Assembly: GCA_036510975.1 (NCBI GenBank)
Contig: DATCCY010000125.1
Span: 62,001 to 126,000, forward strand
Direction: 5' to 3'
Length of the DNA stretch: 64,000 bases
Origin: Longivirga sp036510975
GTDB taxonomy: Bacteria; Actinomycetota; Actinomycetes; S36-B12; CAIYMF01
The first letter of the stretch is position 1; each line of letters begins with the position of its first letter. Below the pieces are notes generated by a model, which was given only the letters and a program-made list of their open reading frames with translations, had not been told where the DNA came from and did no database searches. Shown here piece after piece: positions 53,180-61,709 of the stretch. The position numbers were made by a program, and so were the translations under genes.

Positions 53180-54289
53180 ATGGACGTGCAGGCAGGGTGG
53201 TACCCCGACCCCGCGTCGCCGACATCGGCGCGCTGGTGGGACGGCACCCGGTGGACCGAGCACACCGCGCTGCTCGAGCAGCTCATGGCCGGCCAGCCCA
53301 CCGTGGTGATGCCTGCGCCGCCGACGCCGCAGGCCGTCGTCGTGCCGGCCGCGCCCCCGGAGCCCGACACCGTGTCCCCGGTCCCAGGCTTCCCGAGCGA
53401 CCCCACGGACACGGCCGTCTACCCCCTCGACTCGCCGTACGCCGCACCCGAGACCGCACCACCCGCGCGGCCACCCGTCCACTGGGGCCTGCTGGCCCTC
53501 GTCGGGGTGGTGGTGCTGGCGCTGGTGGTCGGGGCCGGCCTCACGCTGCACGGGCTGACCTCCGGCAAGAACGCCCCCGACGCCGCAGGAGGCAGCCCGA
53601 CCAGCGCGCCAAGCAGCACCGCGGGCGGCTCCACGGCCTCGCCGTCACCGACGCCCTCGTCCTCCGCGGGCGGCGGTGCCATCCCCGTCGCGCCCGCGAC
53701 CGCGGCCGAGGCCGCCGCGGTGCTCGAGACGTTCAAGCCCACGGCCGCCGACCTGCCGACCGGCGTCGAGGCCACGCTCATCACGAAGGGCGACGTCGCC
53801 CAGGGCCAGAAGACCCTCGACGGCTGGTGCTCGGAGACCTACGCCACCGAGAAGGACCGCATCGCGCGGCGGCAGTGGGACCTCACCAGCGGCGGCGGGA
53901 GCATCGGGCTGTCCATCGAGGTGGTCGCCTACGGCACCGCCGGTCAGGCCGCGGCCGCCCTCGCCGAGTTCACCGACACGACCAAGGCGTGCGCGAACGT
54001 CTCGCTCACCGAGGACGGCACCGCACTGACCCAGGACCTCGTCTCGTCCGAGCCGCTCACCGGCCTGCCCCCCGGGGTCACCGGCTACCGCGGTGTCGTC
54101 GACGTGACGGGCAAGCCGGCCACCGGCGCCGCCTTCACGGGCACGTCGTCGGCCACCGTGCAGCGCAAGGGTCAGTACCTGTCGATCGTGTGGACCAACC
54201 AGTCCACCGCGATCTCCGCCGGCGACCAGCAGGTGATCGACCGCTTCGTCGCGCAGCAGACCGCGGTCCTCGCGACCACGACCTCCTGA
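53180..54289 (+). CDS. DUF2510 membrane-anchored exported protein
   Basis: A 369-residue protein; ATG 53180 has GGAGGG upstream. The N-terminal DUF2510 signature (AGWYPDPASPTSARWWDGTRWTEH, residues 5-28) is cytoplasmic, followed by a Pro/Ala-rich region, one TM helix (about 98-120), a Ser/Thr/Gly-rich linker and an exported domain of about 200 residues with a Cys in WCSETYA and another in KACANVS. DUF2510 marks many actinobacterial envelope proteins of unknown role. No enzyme motif is visible. Confidence 0.85.
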   Translation: MDVQAGWYPDPASPTSARWWDGTRWTEHTALLEQLMAGQPTVVMPAPPTPQAVVVPAAPPEPDTVSPVPGFPSDPTDTAVYPLDSPYAAPETAPPARPPVHWGLLALVGVVVLALVVGAGLTLHGLTSGKNAPDAAGGSPTSAPSSTAGGSTASPSPTPSSSAGGGAIPVAPATAAEAAAVLETFKPTAADLPTGVEATLITKGDVAQGQKTLDGWCSETYATEKDRIARRQWDLTSGGGSIGLSIEVVAYGTAGQAAAALAEFTDTTKACANVSLTEDGTALTQDLVSSEPLTGLPPGVTGYRGVVDVTGKPATGAAFTGTSSATVQRKGQYLSIVWTNQSTAISAGDQQVIDRFVAQQTAVLATTTS

Positions 54290-54367
54290 CCGCCGGATCC
54301 CGGGTCGTCGCCCACTCCCGGGAGGACCGACGGCGACCTACAGTGGAGCGCGACGCCGGGAGACACG

Positions 54368-54583
54368 ATGAGCGACGCGCAGGACGGTCACGTGCCGCAG
54401 GCGTCTGCCACGGCTACCGAGGCCGACCACGCGCGGCTCGTGGCGGTCGTGGCCGCCGCAGCCGCCCACGGCACGGACAGCCTGCGCCTCGTGTGGGACG
54501 ACCTCCTCGCGTCGTACGGCGCGGAGACGGCCTCGCGCGTGTGGCAGGAGGCGCTGTCCTCCTCCGACGTCGGTCAGACCTAG
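54368..54583 (+). CDS. Small acidic protein, function unknown
   Basis: 71 residues from ATG 54368 with GGGAG seven bases upstream. Acidic and Ala-rich, with a helix (ATEADHARLVAVVAAAA) and conserved-looking RLVWDDLLASYG and ASRVWQEAL. A box TACAGT lies about 27 bp upstream, giving a normal short leader. No membrane or DNA-binding motif. Coding potential is judged good from third-position GC and the RBS. Confidence 0.6.
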   Translation: MSDAQDGHVPQASATATEADHARLVAVVAAAAAHGTDSLRLVWDDLLASYGAETASRVWQEALSSSDVGQT

Positions 54584-54616
54584 GCGCGCCCGGGCCGGGC
54601 CGGGCCGAGCTGCGGC

Positions 54617-55801
54617 TCAGCGGGTCGCGCAGGACCCGGTGTCGACCGGGGTACCGCTCGCCGCGCCCTCGCGCGCGGCCGTCGACACCTGGTCGGCCGT
54701 CAGGGCGTATCCGGTGTCGGGGTCGTCGACCGACGACGCGAACACCACGCCGTCGACATGGCCGTCGGGCGAGAGCAGCGGACCGCCGGAGTTGCCCGGC
54801 CGGATCGTGCCGCGCACGGCGTAGACGTCGCGCGTCACCTGGCCGTGGCCGTAGATGTCCATCCCTCGCGCCGAGATCCGGCCGCGGATCCGGGCCGCGG
54901 AGGCCGTCAGCGCTCCGCCGCCGGGGAACCCGGCGACCACGGCGGCGTCCCCGCGCTGCGCCGTGGTGGAGAAGCGCAGCGCCGGGGCGTCGAGGCCGGG
55001 TACGTCGAGGACCGCGACGTCGACGACGGGGTCGAGGTAGACCACGCGCGCCGGCCAGACCCGACCGCTGCCCCGGACGAGGACGCCCGGGCTCGCGACG
55101 CCGGCCACGACGTGCGCGTTGGTCATCACCCGGTCCGGCGCATAGACGAAGCCCGAGCCGTCGACCTGGGTGCCGCAGTCCGGCGCGATGCCCTCCACCT
55201 TGACCAGCGAGCCCCAGGCAGCACGGACGGCCGGGTCCTTGATCAGCGCGGGGTCGGGTGCGTCGACTGGGATGACCGGGTCGAGCGTGAAGCCGCCGAA
55301 CGCCTGCGGGAAGCCGGTGGAGTCGAGCGCCGAGCGCAGCCCGCTCACCCAGTCCCGCGGCGCCTGCGGCATCACCGTGTCGATCTCGCCGAGCACGGTC
55401 GAGCCACGGACCTCGGTCGACACCGCGCCGAGCGGCACCACGAGCACGGCTGAGGCGACCACCCACGCCACGAGGGCGAAGGACAGAACCCCGAACATCG
55501 ATCCGCCCACGGAGTCGACGACGCGCACCGGGCGCCAGGACACCGTCTCGCGGACCCAGTTCCCGAGCAGACCCGCCAGCGCATTCCCGATGCCGGCCGC
55601 GAGGATCACGATGCCCACGCCGAGGACCGCTGCCACGACGCCGCTCATCGACCCCAGCACGTGCGGCGCGATGACCGCGCCGACGAACGCGCCCACGATG
55701 AACCCGGCGAAGGACAGGACGCCGCCGACGAGCCCGTTGCGCCAGCCCGACAGTCCGGCCAGCACGGCCAGCACGAGAAGGACGTAGTCGACGCTGTTCA
55801 T
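54617..55801 (-). CDS. marP: Membrane-anchored periplasmic serine protease MarP-like
   Basis: A 394-residue protein. Four membrane helices (about 5-20, 26-47, 57-80, 103-125; colicin V production-type domain) precede a chymotrypsin-like protease: His230 in TNAHVV, Asp261 in DVAVLDV and Ser338 in GNSGGP. Cys209 and Cys391 match the disulfide of M. tuberculosis MarP, which protects the cell in acid by activating a peptidoglycan hydrolase. ATG 55801 overlaps the NUDIX stop (ATGA). It is the last gene of the nth-tlpA-nudix-marP run. Confidence 0.93.
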   Translation of the reverse strand: MNSVDYVLLVLAVLAGLSGWRNGLVGGVLSFAGFIVGAFVGAVIAPHVLGSMSGVVAAVLGVGIVILAAGIGNALAGLLGNWVRETVSWRPVRVVDSVGGSMFGVLSFALVAWVVASAVLVVPLGAVSTEVRGSTVLGEIDTVMPQAPRDWVSGLRSALDSTGFPQAFGGFTLDPVIPVDAPDPALIKDPAVRAAWGSLVKVEGIAPDCGTQVDGSGFVYAPDRVMTNAHVVAGVASPGVLVRGSGRVWPARVVYLDPVVDVAVLDVPGLDAPALRFSTTAQRGDAAVVAGFPGGGALTASAARIRGRISARGMDIYGHGQVTRDVYAVRGTIRPGNSGGPLLSPDGHVDGVVFASSVDDPDTGYALTADQVSTAAREGAASGTPVDTGSCATR

Positions 55802-56439
55802 CGCAGGTCCGGCAGCGGTCGCACGTCCGAGGCGTCCCACGGACGCTCCCAGCCGCAGAGGGCGAACAGCCGGGACAGCAGGCCGGCGGTGAAGCCCCAG
55901 ACCAGCAGCCCGCGTACGTCGAACGCGGGTCCGACGAAGCCGGACGGGTGGCCCACCGAGACCCGGTTCGCCGGATCCAGCAGCTCCGCGAGGGGGACGC
56001 GCACGACGGACTCCACCTCGCCGGGGTCGACGACGCCGACGGGCGACTCCGCTCTCCACCAGCCGAGCACCGGGGTGACGACGAAGCCGCTCGGCGGCAG
56101 CCAGAGCGCGGGCAGCGTCGCGAACACCTCGACGCCGGACGGGTCGAGCCCGGTCTCCTCCTCGGCCTCGCGCAGCGCCGCGGCGACCACGTCGGAGTCG
56201 GTGTCGTCGACCGCGCCGCCCGGGAAGGCCGGCTGGCCAGGGTGGCTCGACACCGTGGCCGCCCGCTGGATGAGCAGCAGGTCCGGTCCGTCCGGTCCGT
56301 CGCCGAACAGGACGAGCACGGCCGACTCGCGCCCGCCCTCGTCGGGCGGGAGGAAGCGGGAGAGCTGCTCGGGAGCGACGGTCCGGGCGACGTCGGCGAC
56401 CGGCACGAGCCAGTCCGGGAGGCCGGTGCGGCCGATCAC
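55798..56439 (-). CDS. NUDIX hydrolase (CoA pyrophosphatase-like)
   Basis: A 213-residue enzyme. Nudix box GGAVDDTDSDVVAAALREAEEETG with all glutamates (positions about 85-108) and upstream HPGQPAFPGG, which with the 'SSHPGQPAFPGG' context resembles the CoA diphosphatase subgroup. GTG 56439 overlaps the thioredoxin stop by four bases. It corresponds to Rv3672c in mycobacteria. Reaction: hydrolysis of a nucleoside diphosphate linked to another moiety; the substrate is not proven. Confidence 0.88.
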   Translation of the reverse strand: MIGRTGLPDWLVPVADVARTVAPEQLSRFLPPDEGGRESAVLVLFGDGPDGPDLLLIQRAATVSSHPGQPAFPGGAVDDTDSDVVAAALREAEEETGLDPSGVEVFATLPALWLPPSGFVVTPVLGWWRAESPVGVVDPGEVESVVRVPLAELLDPANRVSVGHPSGFVGPAFDVRGLLVWGFTAGLLSRLFALCGWERPWDASDVRPLPDLR

Positions 56440-57071
56440 GGCGGCACCGTCACGCCGAGGTGGTCGGCGACGAGGCGGCGCAGCTCGTCCGCACCGGTGA
56501 TCGCGCCGCGCTGCTCGTAGGTGATCGCGCCCGCCGCGTCGACGAAGTACGTCACCGGGAGCCCCGAGCCCCACCGCAGCGACGCCCTCGACTGGCCGGC
56601 GTCGTCGCGCACGGACGGGTAGTGGACGCCGGCATCCCGGAGCAGCGAGACGGCGGACGCCGGGTCGTCGGACGCGTCGAGCCCCACGACGCGCAGCTTC
56701 CCGCCCGCGGACGCCGACAGGTCGGCGAACAGCGACAGCTCCTCGCGGCAGGGCCCGCACCACGACGCCCAGGCGTTCACGACGGTGGGGGTGCCGCGCA
56801 GCCCCGCGAGCCGCACGGCCGGGCCCGGGCCCAGGCAGGGCAGCGCGAGGTCGGGAAGTCCGTCCTCGCGCGCCGCTGCCGCCGGATCCGACGCGGGACA
56901 CTCGGCCAGGTCGGCCGCGGCGACCAGGTCGGCCGGTGCTGACGCGGCCGTGGCGCTCGACAGCGGCACGTCGGTGGACACCGGCGTCACGCGGGTGCCT
57001 GCGTCGCTCGGGGCCGCGCACCCCGACAGCAGGAGCGCGACGGCCACGACCGCCGCGGCCGACGCCCTCAC
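56436..57071 (-). CDS. Thioredoxin-like lipoprotein (TlpA/ResA type)
   Basis: A 211-residue exported protein. Lipobox LLLSGC at residues 13-18; the thioredoxin domain (residues about 75-205) has active site WASWCGPCREE and cis-Pro GLPVTYF. Two further cysteines (AECPAS and ALPCLG) precede the fold and may form an extra disulfide. It would reduce or oxidise envelope thiols. GTG 57071 overlaps the nth stop by four bases. Equivalent of Rv3673c. Confidence 0.88.
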   Translation of the reverse strand: MRASAAAVVAVALLLSGCAAPSDAGTRVTPVSTDVPLSSATAASAPADLVAAADLAECPASDPAAAAREDGLPDLALPCLGPGPAVRLAGLRGTPTVVNAWASWCGPCREELSLFADLSASAGGKLRVVGLDASDDPASAVSLLRDAGVHYPSVRDDAGQSRASLRWGSGLPVTYFVDAAGAITYEQRGAITGADELRRLVADHLGVTVPP

Positions 57072-57793
57072 GCCGGCCCCTGGGTGGTGATGAGCCTGGC
57101 CGCCTCGACCGGGTCCGTGGGCCCCTCGCCGAACGACGGGCACAGCCGCGCGAGGGGGCACGCGCCGCAGGCCGGCTTCTTCGCGTGGCAGCAGCGCCGA
57201 CCGTGCCAGATCACATGGTGCGAGAGCATCGTCCAGTCGCGGCGCTCGACGAGGCCGCCGACCGCGGCCTCGACCTTGTCCGGGTCGGTCTCGGCGGTCC
57301 AGCCGAAGCGCCGCACGAGCCGTCCGAAGTGGGTGTCGACGGTGATGCCCGGAACGCCGAAGGCGTTGCCCAGCACGACGTTGGCGGTCTTGCGTCCGAC
57401 GCCGGGGAGGGTGACGAGGTCCGCCAGCCGGCCCGGCACCTCGCCGTCGTAGCGCTCGACGAGTGCCCGGCCCAGGCCGATGAGAGAGGTGGCCTTGTTG
57501 CGGTAGAAGCCGGTCGAGCGGACGAGGTCCTCGAGCTCCTCGCGGTCGGCACCGGCGTAGTCGGCCGCGGTGGGACAGCGGGCGAACAACGTCGGTGTCA
57601 CGATATTGACCCGGCGGTCGGTGCACTGCGCGGAGAGGATCGTGGCCACCACGAGCTCGAGCGGGGTCGTGAAGTCGAGCTCGCAGTGCGCGTCGGGGTA
57701 GGTCTGCGCCAGCACGCGGTGCATCCGCCGGGCGCGCCGGACCAGGGCCGTCCGGGTCTCCCCGGTGGGCGTGGGCTGGTCGGCTGCGGGCAC
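57068..57793 (-). CDS. nth: Endonuclease III
   Basis: A 241-residue base-excision glycosylase/AP lyase. Helix-hairpin-helix LPGVGRKTANVV with catalytic Lys, Asp in VDTHFGRL, and the Cys-X6-Cys-X2-Cys-X5-Cys iron-sulfur cluster (C...CGACPLARLC) are intact. GTG 57793 is six bases from a TAGGCT box (minus strand), so this is the first gene of the nth-tlpA-nudix-marP run and its mRNA is probably leaderless. Confidence 0.96.
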   Translation of the reverse strand: MPAADQPTPTGETRTALVRRARRMHRVLAQTYPDAHCELDFTTPLELVVATILSAQCTDRRVNIVTPTLFARCPTAADYAGADREELEDLVRSTGFYRNKATSLIGLGRALVERYDGEVPGRLADLVTLPGVGRKTANVVLGNAFGVPGITVDTHFGRLVRRFGWTAETDPDKVEAAVGGLVERRDWTMLSHHVIWHGRRCCHAKKPACGACPLARLCPSFGEGPTDPVEAARLITTQGPA

Positions 57794-57799
57794 CGCAGC

Positions 57800-57805
57800 A
57801 GCCTA
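57800..57805 (-). promoter_or_regulatory. -10 box, leaderless start of nth
   Basis: TAGGCT on the minus strand, six bases before GTG 57793. Confidence 0.6.
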
Positions 57806-57914
57806 CGTGGGCCGGGGGACCGTCCGGCTCGACCGTCCCTCCGCCTGGCAACTCGACTACCGTGGAACCACCAGGGTTCACCCGACCGGACCCTCGTCGT
57901 GAGCAGGTGGGCAC

Positions 57915-58532
57915 GTGACAGCTCCGATGGGCTCCGCACCCGACCCCCCCTCGTTCGACCAGGTCGTCGGCGCCGCGGAGGAGAAGGCAGCCGAGGCCAA
58001 GGCGCGGCGCGCGGCGCGCAAGGCCGAGCGCGCCGCGCAGCTGCCGCCCGAGCGGGACGCGGCCTACGACGCCCTCTCCCTGTCCAACCTGCGCGAGACC
58101 CGCACCGAGCTCGGCCACGAGGAGACCCGGGTCTCCTACTGGCGCCGGATCATCCAGGCGCGCCTCGACGTGGTCCGCAGCGCAGCGCCGGACGGCGACC
58201 GGGTCGCCGACCTCACCCGGGTGCTCACCGACGCCCGCAGCTCCGTGCACCGCTTGGCCTACATCGACGTCCAGCCGGTCCAGGACGTGCCACCGCTGCC
58301 CGACCTCGCCGAGATCTGGTCGCGCCAGGTCGACCGCACCGATCCGGTCGCCTTCGCCAGGCTCGAGGCGGACCTGACCGCGGCCGAGCTCGAGCTGTCG
58401 ACGTACCGCCGGGAGCTGCACCGGCGCATCGACCTGGTCACCGACGAGCTCATCGCCCGCTACCGGGAGCAGCCGCTGCTCGCCCTCCAGATCCTCCCGG
58501 GCGACCCGCTGCGCCGGCACGAGACTTCCTGA
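57915..58532 (+). CDS. rsiG: RsiG-like c-di-GMP-responsive anti-sigma factor
   Basis: A 205-residue, all-helical protein. Residues 70-85 read E-x3-S-x2-R-x3-Q-x3-D exactly (E70, S74, R77, Q81, D85), and residues 158-173 repeat it with His for Gln (E158, S162, R165, H169, D173). This is the c-di-GMP-binding motif of Streptomyces RsiG, found once on each of two antiparallel helices, which with c-di-GMP sequesters the sigma factor WhiG. The N-terminal 45 residues are a charged, Ala/Lys-rich extension. GTG 57915; ATG 57927 is an alternative. The partner sigma gene is not in this window. Confidence 0.72.
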   Translation: MTAPMGSAPDPPSFDQVVGAAEEKAAEAKARRAARKAERAAQLPPERDAAYDALSLSNLRETRTELGHEETRVSYWRRIIQARLDVVRSAAPDGDRVADLTRVLTDARSSVHRLAYIDVQPVQDVPPLPDLAEIWSRQVDRTDPVAFARLEADLTAAELELSTYRRELHRRIDLVTDELIARYREQPLLALQILPGDPLRRHETS

Positions 58533-58599
58533 CCATCCGCGGAGCGCCCCGCGGGAACCGGCTCGCGCCGTTGTCCGAGGGACATGGGTACGCGCGGAG

Positions 58600-58615
58600 C
58601 GTGGGATAGGCCACA
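58600..58615 (+). promoter_or_regulatory. Possible Crp autoregulatory site
   Basis: CGTGG-GATAGG-CCACA has the GTG-N8-CAC core of Crp/GlxR palindromes, 56 bp before the crp start codon and beside a possible -10 CACACT. Confidence 0.4.
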
Positions 58616-58671
58616 CTGTCCCCTGGCTGATCCCGCCGCGCCGACGCGGCTGCCCCGCTAGGAGGACCTCC

Positions 58672-59346
58672 GTGGACGACGTGCTCATGAGCGCGCCTCT
58701 GTTCGCCGCTCTCGACGTCGAGGCCGCCTCGGCCCTCAAGGCGTCGATGGACGAGCGACGGCTCCTCAAGGGGGACGTCCTGTTCTCCGAGGGCGACCCG
58801 GGCGACCGCTTGTACGTCGTCACCGAGGGGAAGATCAAGCTCGGGCACGCCTCCGGAGACGGACGCGAGTCCCTGCTCGCCGTCATGGGTGAGGGCGAGA
58901 TGTTCGGTGAGCTCTCCCTCTTCGACCCTGGTCCCCGCACGGCGACCGCCACCGCCCTCACCGACGTGACCGTGCTCGGCCTGGGCCACCAGGCGCTGCG
59001 TCCGTGGCTGACCGGACGTCCCGAGGTCGCCGAGTCGCTGCTGCAGGCGCTGGCGCAGCGGTTGCGGCGTACCAACGACGCGCTCGCCGACCTCGTGTTC
59101 TCCGACGTCCCCGGCCGGGTCGCGAAGGCGCTGCTCGACCTCGGCGAGCGCTTCGGCCAGTCGATGCCCGACGGCCTCCACGTCACCCACGACATGACGC
59201 AGGAGGAGCTCGCGCAGCTCGTCGGCGCGAGCCGCGAGACGGTCAACAAGGCCCTGGCCGACTTCGCCTCGCGCGGCTGGCTGCGCCTGGAGTCCCGCTC
59301 GGTCGTGCTCCTCGACGTCGAGCGCCTCCAGCGCCGCGCCCGCTAG
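58672..59346 (+). CDS. crp: Crp/Fnr-family transcriptional regulator (actinobacterial Crp/GlxR)
   Basis: A 224-residue regulator, GTG 58672 behind AGGAGG. The cAMP-binding fold has the phosphate-binding cassette FGELSLFDPGPRTATATAL (residues 79-97). The C-terminal winged helix carries TQEELAQLVGASRETVNKALADF. The sequence is very close to Streptomyces Crp and M. tuberculosis Rv3676, global regulators of carbon and development. No 4-Cys FNR cluster is present. Possible targets in the window are crp itself and satP. Confidence 0.95.
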   Translation: MDDVLMSAPLFAALDVEAASALKASMDERRLLKGDVLFSEGDPGDRLYVVTEGKIKLGHASGDGRESLLAVMGEGEMFGELSLFDPGPRTATATALTDVTVLGLGHQALRPWLTGRPEVAESLLQALAQRLRRTNDALADLVFSDVPGRVAKALLDLGERFGQSMPDGLHVTHDMTQEELAQLVGASRETVNKALADFASRGWLRLESRSVVLLDVERLQRRAR

Positions 59347-59359
59347 CCCCCCGTTTCCT

Positions 59360-59419
59360 GCCCACCCATCTGTCGCTTCCCGCGTCGCTGAACAGCCCGG
59401 AAACGACAGGTAGATGGGC
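59360..59419. repeat. Inverted-repeat element, family 2, copy 2
   Basis: CCCACCCATCTGTCGCTTCCCG pairs with a near complement ending at 59419 and is followed by ACAAGGACGGGGGTCAGG, as in copy 1 (19104-19161). Lies between the convergent ends of crp and the MBL gene, a likely two-way terminator. Confidence 0.88.
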
Positions 59420-59433
59420 GACAAGGACGGGGG

Positions 59434-60327
59434 TCAGGTGTCTCTCAGGTAGGCGAGCTGCGCCAGGACGCTGAGGCGTGCTGCGGGCCAGACCGCTCTC
59501 GGGACGTCGGAGTAGACGTCGGCGACGACGAGATCGGCGAGGTCGGGCTCGGCGTGCTCCCGCGAGTGCCACCAGTCGGTCCCGGGACCGGCGTCGATCG
59601 CCGCGGACGCACCGCCGGCCGTGGCGCCGAGCCGCACGAGGGCCTCGCGGACCTGGGCGAGCCGCTGCTCCCGGTGGACGAGGTACGCCGTGACCGCGTC
59701 CACCGGTGACCCGAGGGCGGGGCCGTGGCCCGGGAGCACGACGGTGGCGGTCGTCTCCTCCGCCAGGCGACGCAGCCGCTCGAGCGACTCGAGGTAGTCG
59801 CCGAGCCGACCGTCGGGGTGCGCCACCACGGTCGAGCCACGGCCCAGGACCGTGTCCCCGGTGAGCAGGGCGCCGGCGGACGGGACGTGGAAGGACAGCG
59901 AGTCGCCGGTGTGGCCGGGGGTCGCCACCACCACTACCTCGAGCCCGCCCGCGACGACGACGTCACCGTCGGCGAGGCCCTCGTCGCCGAGGCGGTGCGC
60001 GGGGTCGAGCGCCGCGACCGAGGAGCGCAGCCGCCCCGCCAGGGCGCGCGCGCCCTCGGCGTGGTCGGGATGGCCGTGGGTCAGCAGGATCCGGGGCACC
60101 CTGGCGTCGCCGACCTCGGCCACGACGGCGTCGAGGTGCGCGGCGTCGTCCGGCCCGGGGTCGACGACGACGGCAAGCATCGACCCCGGTTCGCGCAGCA
60201 CCCACGTGTTCGTGCCGTCGAGCGTCATCGGCCCCGGGTTCGCCGCGAGCACGCACACCGCCCGCTCGCCGACCGCGCCGCCGGTCCACGGCCCTCCGTC
60301 GCCGAGGGGGACGACGGCCCCGCTCAC
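59434..60327 (-). CDS. MBL-fold metallo-hydrolase
   Basis: A 297-residue protein. Zinc motif LTHGHPDHAEG (HxHxDH), a later His in TPGHTGDS, Asp in TGDTVLG and His in PGHGP complete a two-metal site of the glyoxalase II/LACTB2 type. GTG 60327 overlaps the NUDIX stop by four bases. It matches Rv3677c in position. A 3'-to-5' RNA or thioester hydrolase activity is possible; not decided by sequence. Confidence 0.9.
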   Translation of the reverse strand: MSGAVVPLGDGGPWTGGAVGERAVCVLAANPGPMTLDGTNTWVLREPGSMLAVVVDPGPDDAAHLDAVVAEVGDARVPRILLTHGHPDHAEGARALAGRLRSSVAALDPAHRLGDEGLADGDVVVAGGLEVVVVATPGHTGDSLSFHVPSAGALLTGDTVLGRGSTVVAHPDGRLGDYLESLERLRRLAEETTATVVLPGHGPALGSPVDAVTAYLVHREQRLAQVREALVRLGATAGGASAAIDAGPGTDWWHSREHAEPDLADLVVADVYSDVPRAVWPAARLSVLAQLAYLRDT

Positions 60328-61229
60328 GACTCGGGACCCCGCGGCACCGCGCCTGTGCCGTCCGTCTCGCTCGCCGTCGGCTCGCCACCGAGGCGGAGGA
60401 CCTCGCGGGTGCGGTCGTGCAGCAGGTGCCAGGCGACGGTGCCGTCGGGTTCGAGGTAGGGCGCCGGGAGGATCGGTGCGACCTCGACCGCCGCGCCGGC
60501 CGCGAGGGCCGCGGACGCGCTCGGGTGGCCGGCAAGGAACGCCAGCGTCGCGGCCGTGGGTGGCAGCATCGCCATCCGTCCCTCGGCCGAGGCCGCCAGG
60601 GCGTCGGCCGGACGCCACCACGCGGAGCGGTCGGACTCACCGGCGATGTAGGCCGCCCCCTGGTCGGCGGGCTGCACCGTCAGGAAGAAGCGGGTGTCAA
60701 AGCGCCGGTCCTCGACCTCGGGGGTGACCCAGTGGGCGAACGGCACGATGGCGGAGTCGTCGATCCGCAGCCCGCGCCGTTCGAGCACGGCCGCGAACGT
60801 GAGCTCACCGGCGTCGAGCGCGGCCCGCTCGACCTCGAGCTCGTCGTCGACCACCGCAGGCTCGCCGTCGGCACCGACGGCGATGAGGACGCCGCACTCC
60901 TCGAAGGTCTCGCGCGCGGCGGCGACGAGCATCGCGACCGGGTCGGAGCTGAAGGTCCGCGCCGCCACCCGCGCGAGGTCGGCGTGGCCCGCGACCGGCA
61001 CGTGCGAGTCCGACGGCTCGACCGCGCCTCCCGGATAGACGTGCATGCCCGCGGCGAACGCCATCGACGTCGTACGCCGCATCAGGAAGACCTCGAGCCC
61101 GTCGACGCCGTCGCGCAGCAGGCACACGGTCGCGGCGTCGCGAACCGCCGGCGGGTCCCAGGCGGTCTCCCCACGCGCGACGGACTCCGCCCGCTCGCGC
61201 ATCCGCTGCGGCAGGCGGTCCGGGTCCAT
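60324..61229 (-). CDS. NUDIX hydrolase with long C-terminal extension
   Basis: A 301-residue protein. Nudix box as GGAVEPSD...VAAARETFEECGVL; the first part is stretched by an insert of about 35 residues between GG and the RETFEE helix, and the box has E-T-F-E-E rather than R-E-L-x-E-E. Fold context (FLMRRTTSMAFAAGMHVYPGG) is that of the NUDT19-like acyl-CoA diphosphatases. ATG 61229. The stop overlaps the MBL gene start. Probable operon: DUF4177-RidA-NUDIX-MBL. Confidence 0.85.
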   Translation of the reverse strand: MDPDRLPQRMRERAESVARGETAWDPPAVRDAATVCLLRDGVDGLEVFLMRRTTSMAFAAGMHVYPGGAVEPSDSHVPVAGHADLARVAARTFSSDPVAMLVAAARETFEECGVLIAVGADGEPAVVDDELEVERAALDAGELTFAAVLERRGLRIDDSAIVPFAHWVTPEVEDRRFDTRFFLTVQPADQGAAYIAGESDRSAWWRPADALAASAEGRMAMLPPTAATLAFLAGHPSASAALAAGAAVEVAPILPAPYLEPDGTVAWHLLHDRTREVLRLGGEPTASETDGTGAVPRGPES

Positions 61230-61240
61230 CCCCCCGGTGC

Positions 61241-61705
61241 TCAGTCGGCGACCTCGACCACGATCTCGACCTCGACCGGCGCGTCGAGGGGGAGAGCCAC
61301 GACCCCCACGGCCGAGCGAGCGTGCACGCCGGCCTCGCCGAAGGCCTTCCCGAGCAGCTCGCTCGCGCCGTTCACGACGCCGGGCTGACCGGTGAACTCG
61401 GGCACGCTGGCGACGAAGCCGACGACCTTGACCACGCGGACGACCTTGTCGAGGTCACCGACGACGGACTTCACCGCGGCGATGGCGTTGAGGGCGCACG
61501 CCTGCGCGAGCTCCTTGCCCTGCTCCGGCGTCACCTCGCCACCGACCTTGCCGGTGGCGGGCATCACGCCGCCGACCATCGGCAGCTGCCCGGAGGTGTA
61601 GACGTAGTTCCCGGTACGGACCGCGGGGACGTAGGCAGCCACCGGCGGGACGACATCAGGTACGGCCAGACCGAGCTCGGCCAGGCGGGACTCGACTGCA
61701 GACAT
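61241..61705 (-). CDS. RidA family protein
   Basis: A 154-residue protein. YVYTSGQLPMVGG, and the late R-S-A-V-G-V-V-A-L-P-L-D-A-P-V-E-V-E-I segment are typical. Archetypal RidA has R105 binding imine carboxylate; here the Arg of ARSAVG is in the matching position. It would deaminate reactive enamines. ATG 61705 lies four bases after the small DUF4177 gene's stop. It is longer (154 residues) than E. coli RidA, like its mycobacterial orthologue. Confidence 0.9.
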   Translation of the reverse strand: MSAVESRLAELGLAVPDVVPPVAAYVPAVRTGNYVYTSGQLPMVGGVMPATGKVGGEVTPEQGKELAQACALNAIAAVKSVVGDLDKVVRVVKVVGFVASVPEFTGQPGVVNGASELLGKAFGEAGVHARSAVGVVALPLDAPVEVEIVVEVAD

Positions 61706-61709
61706 CGGC

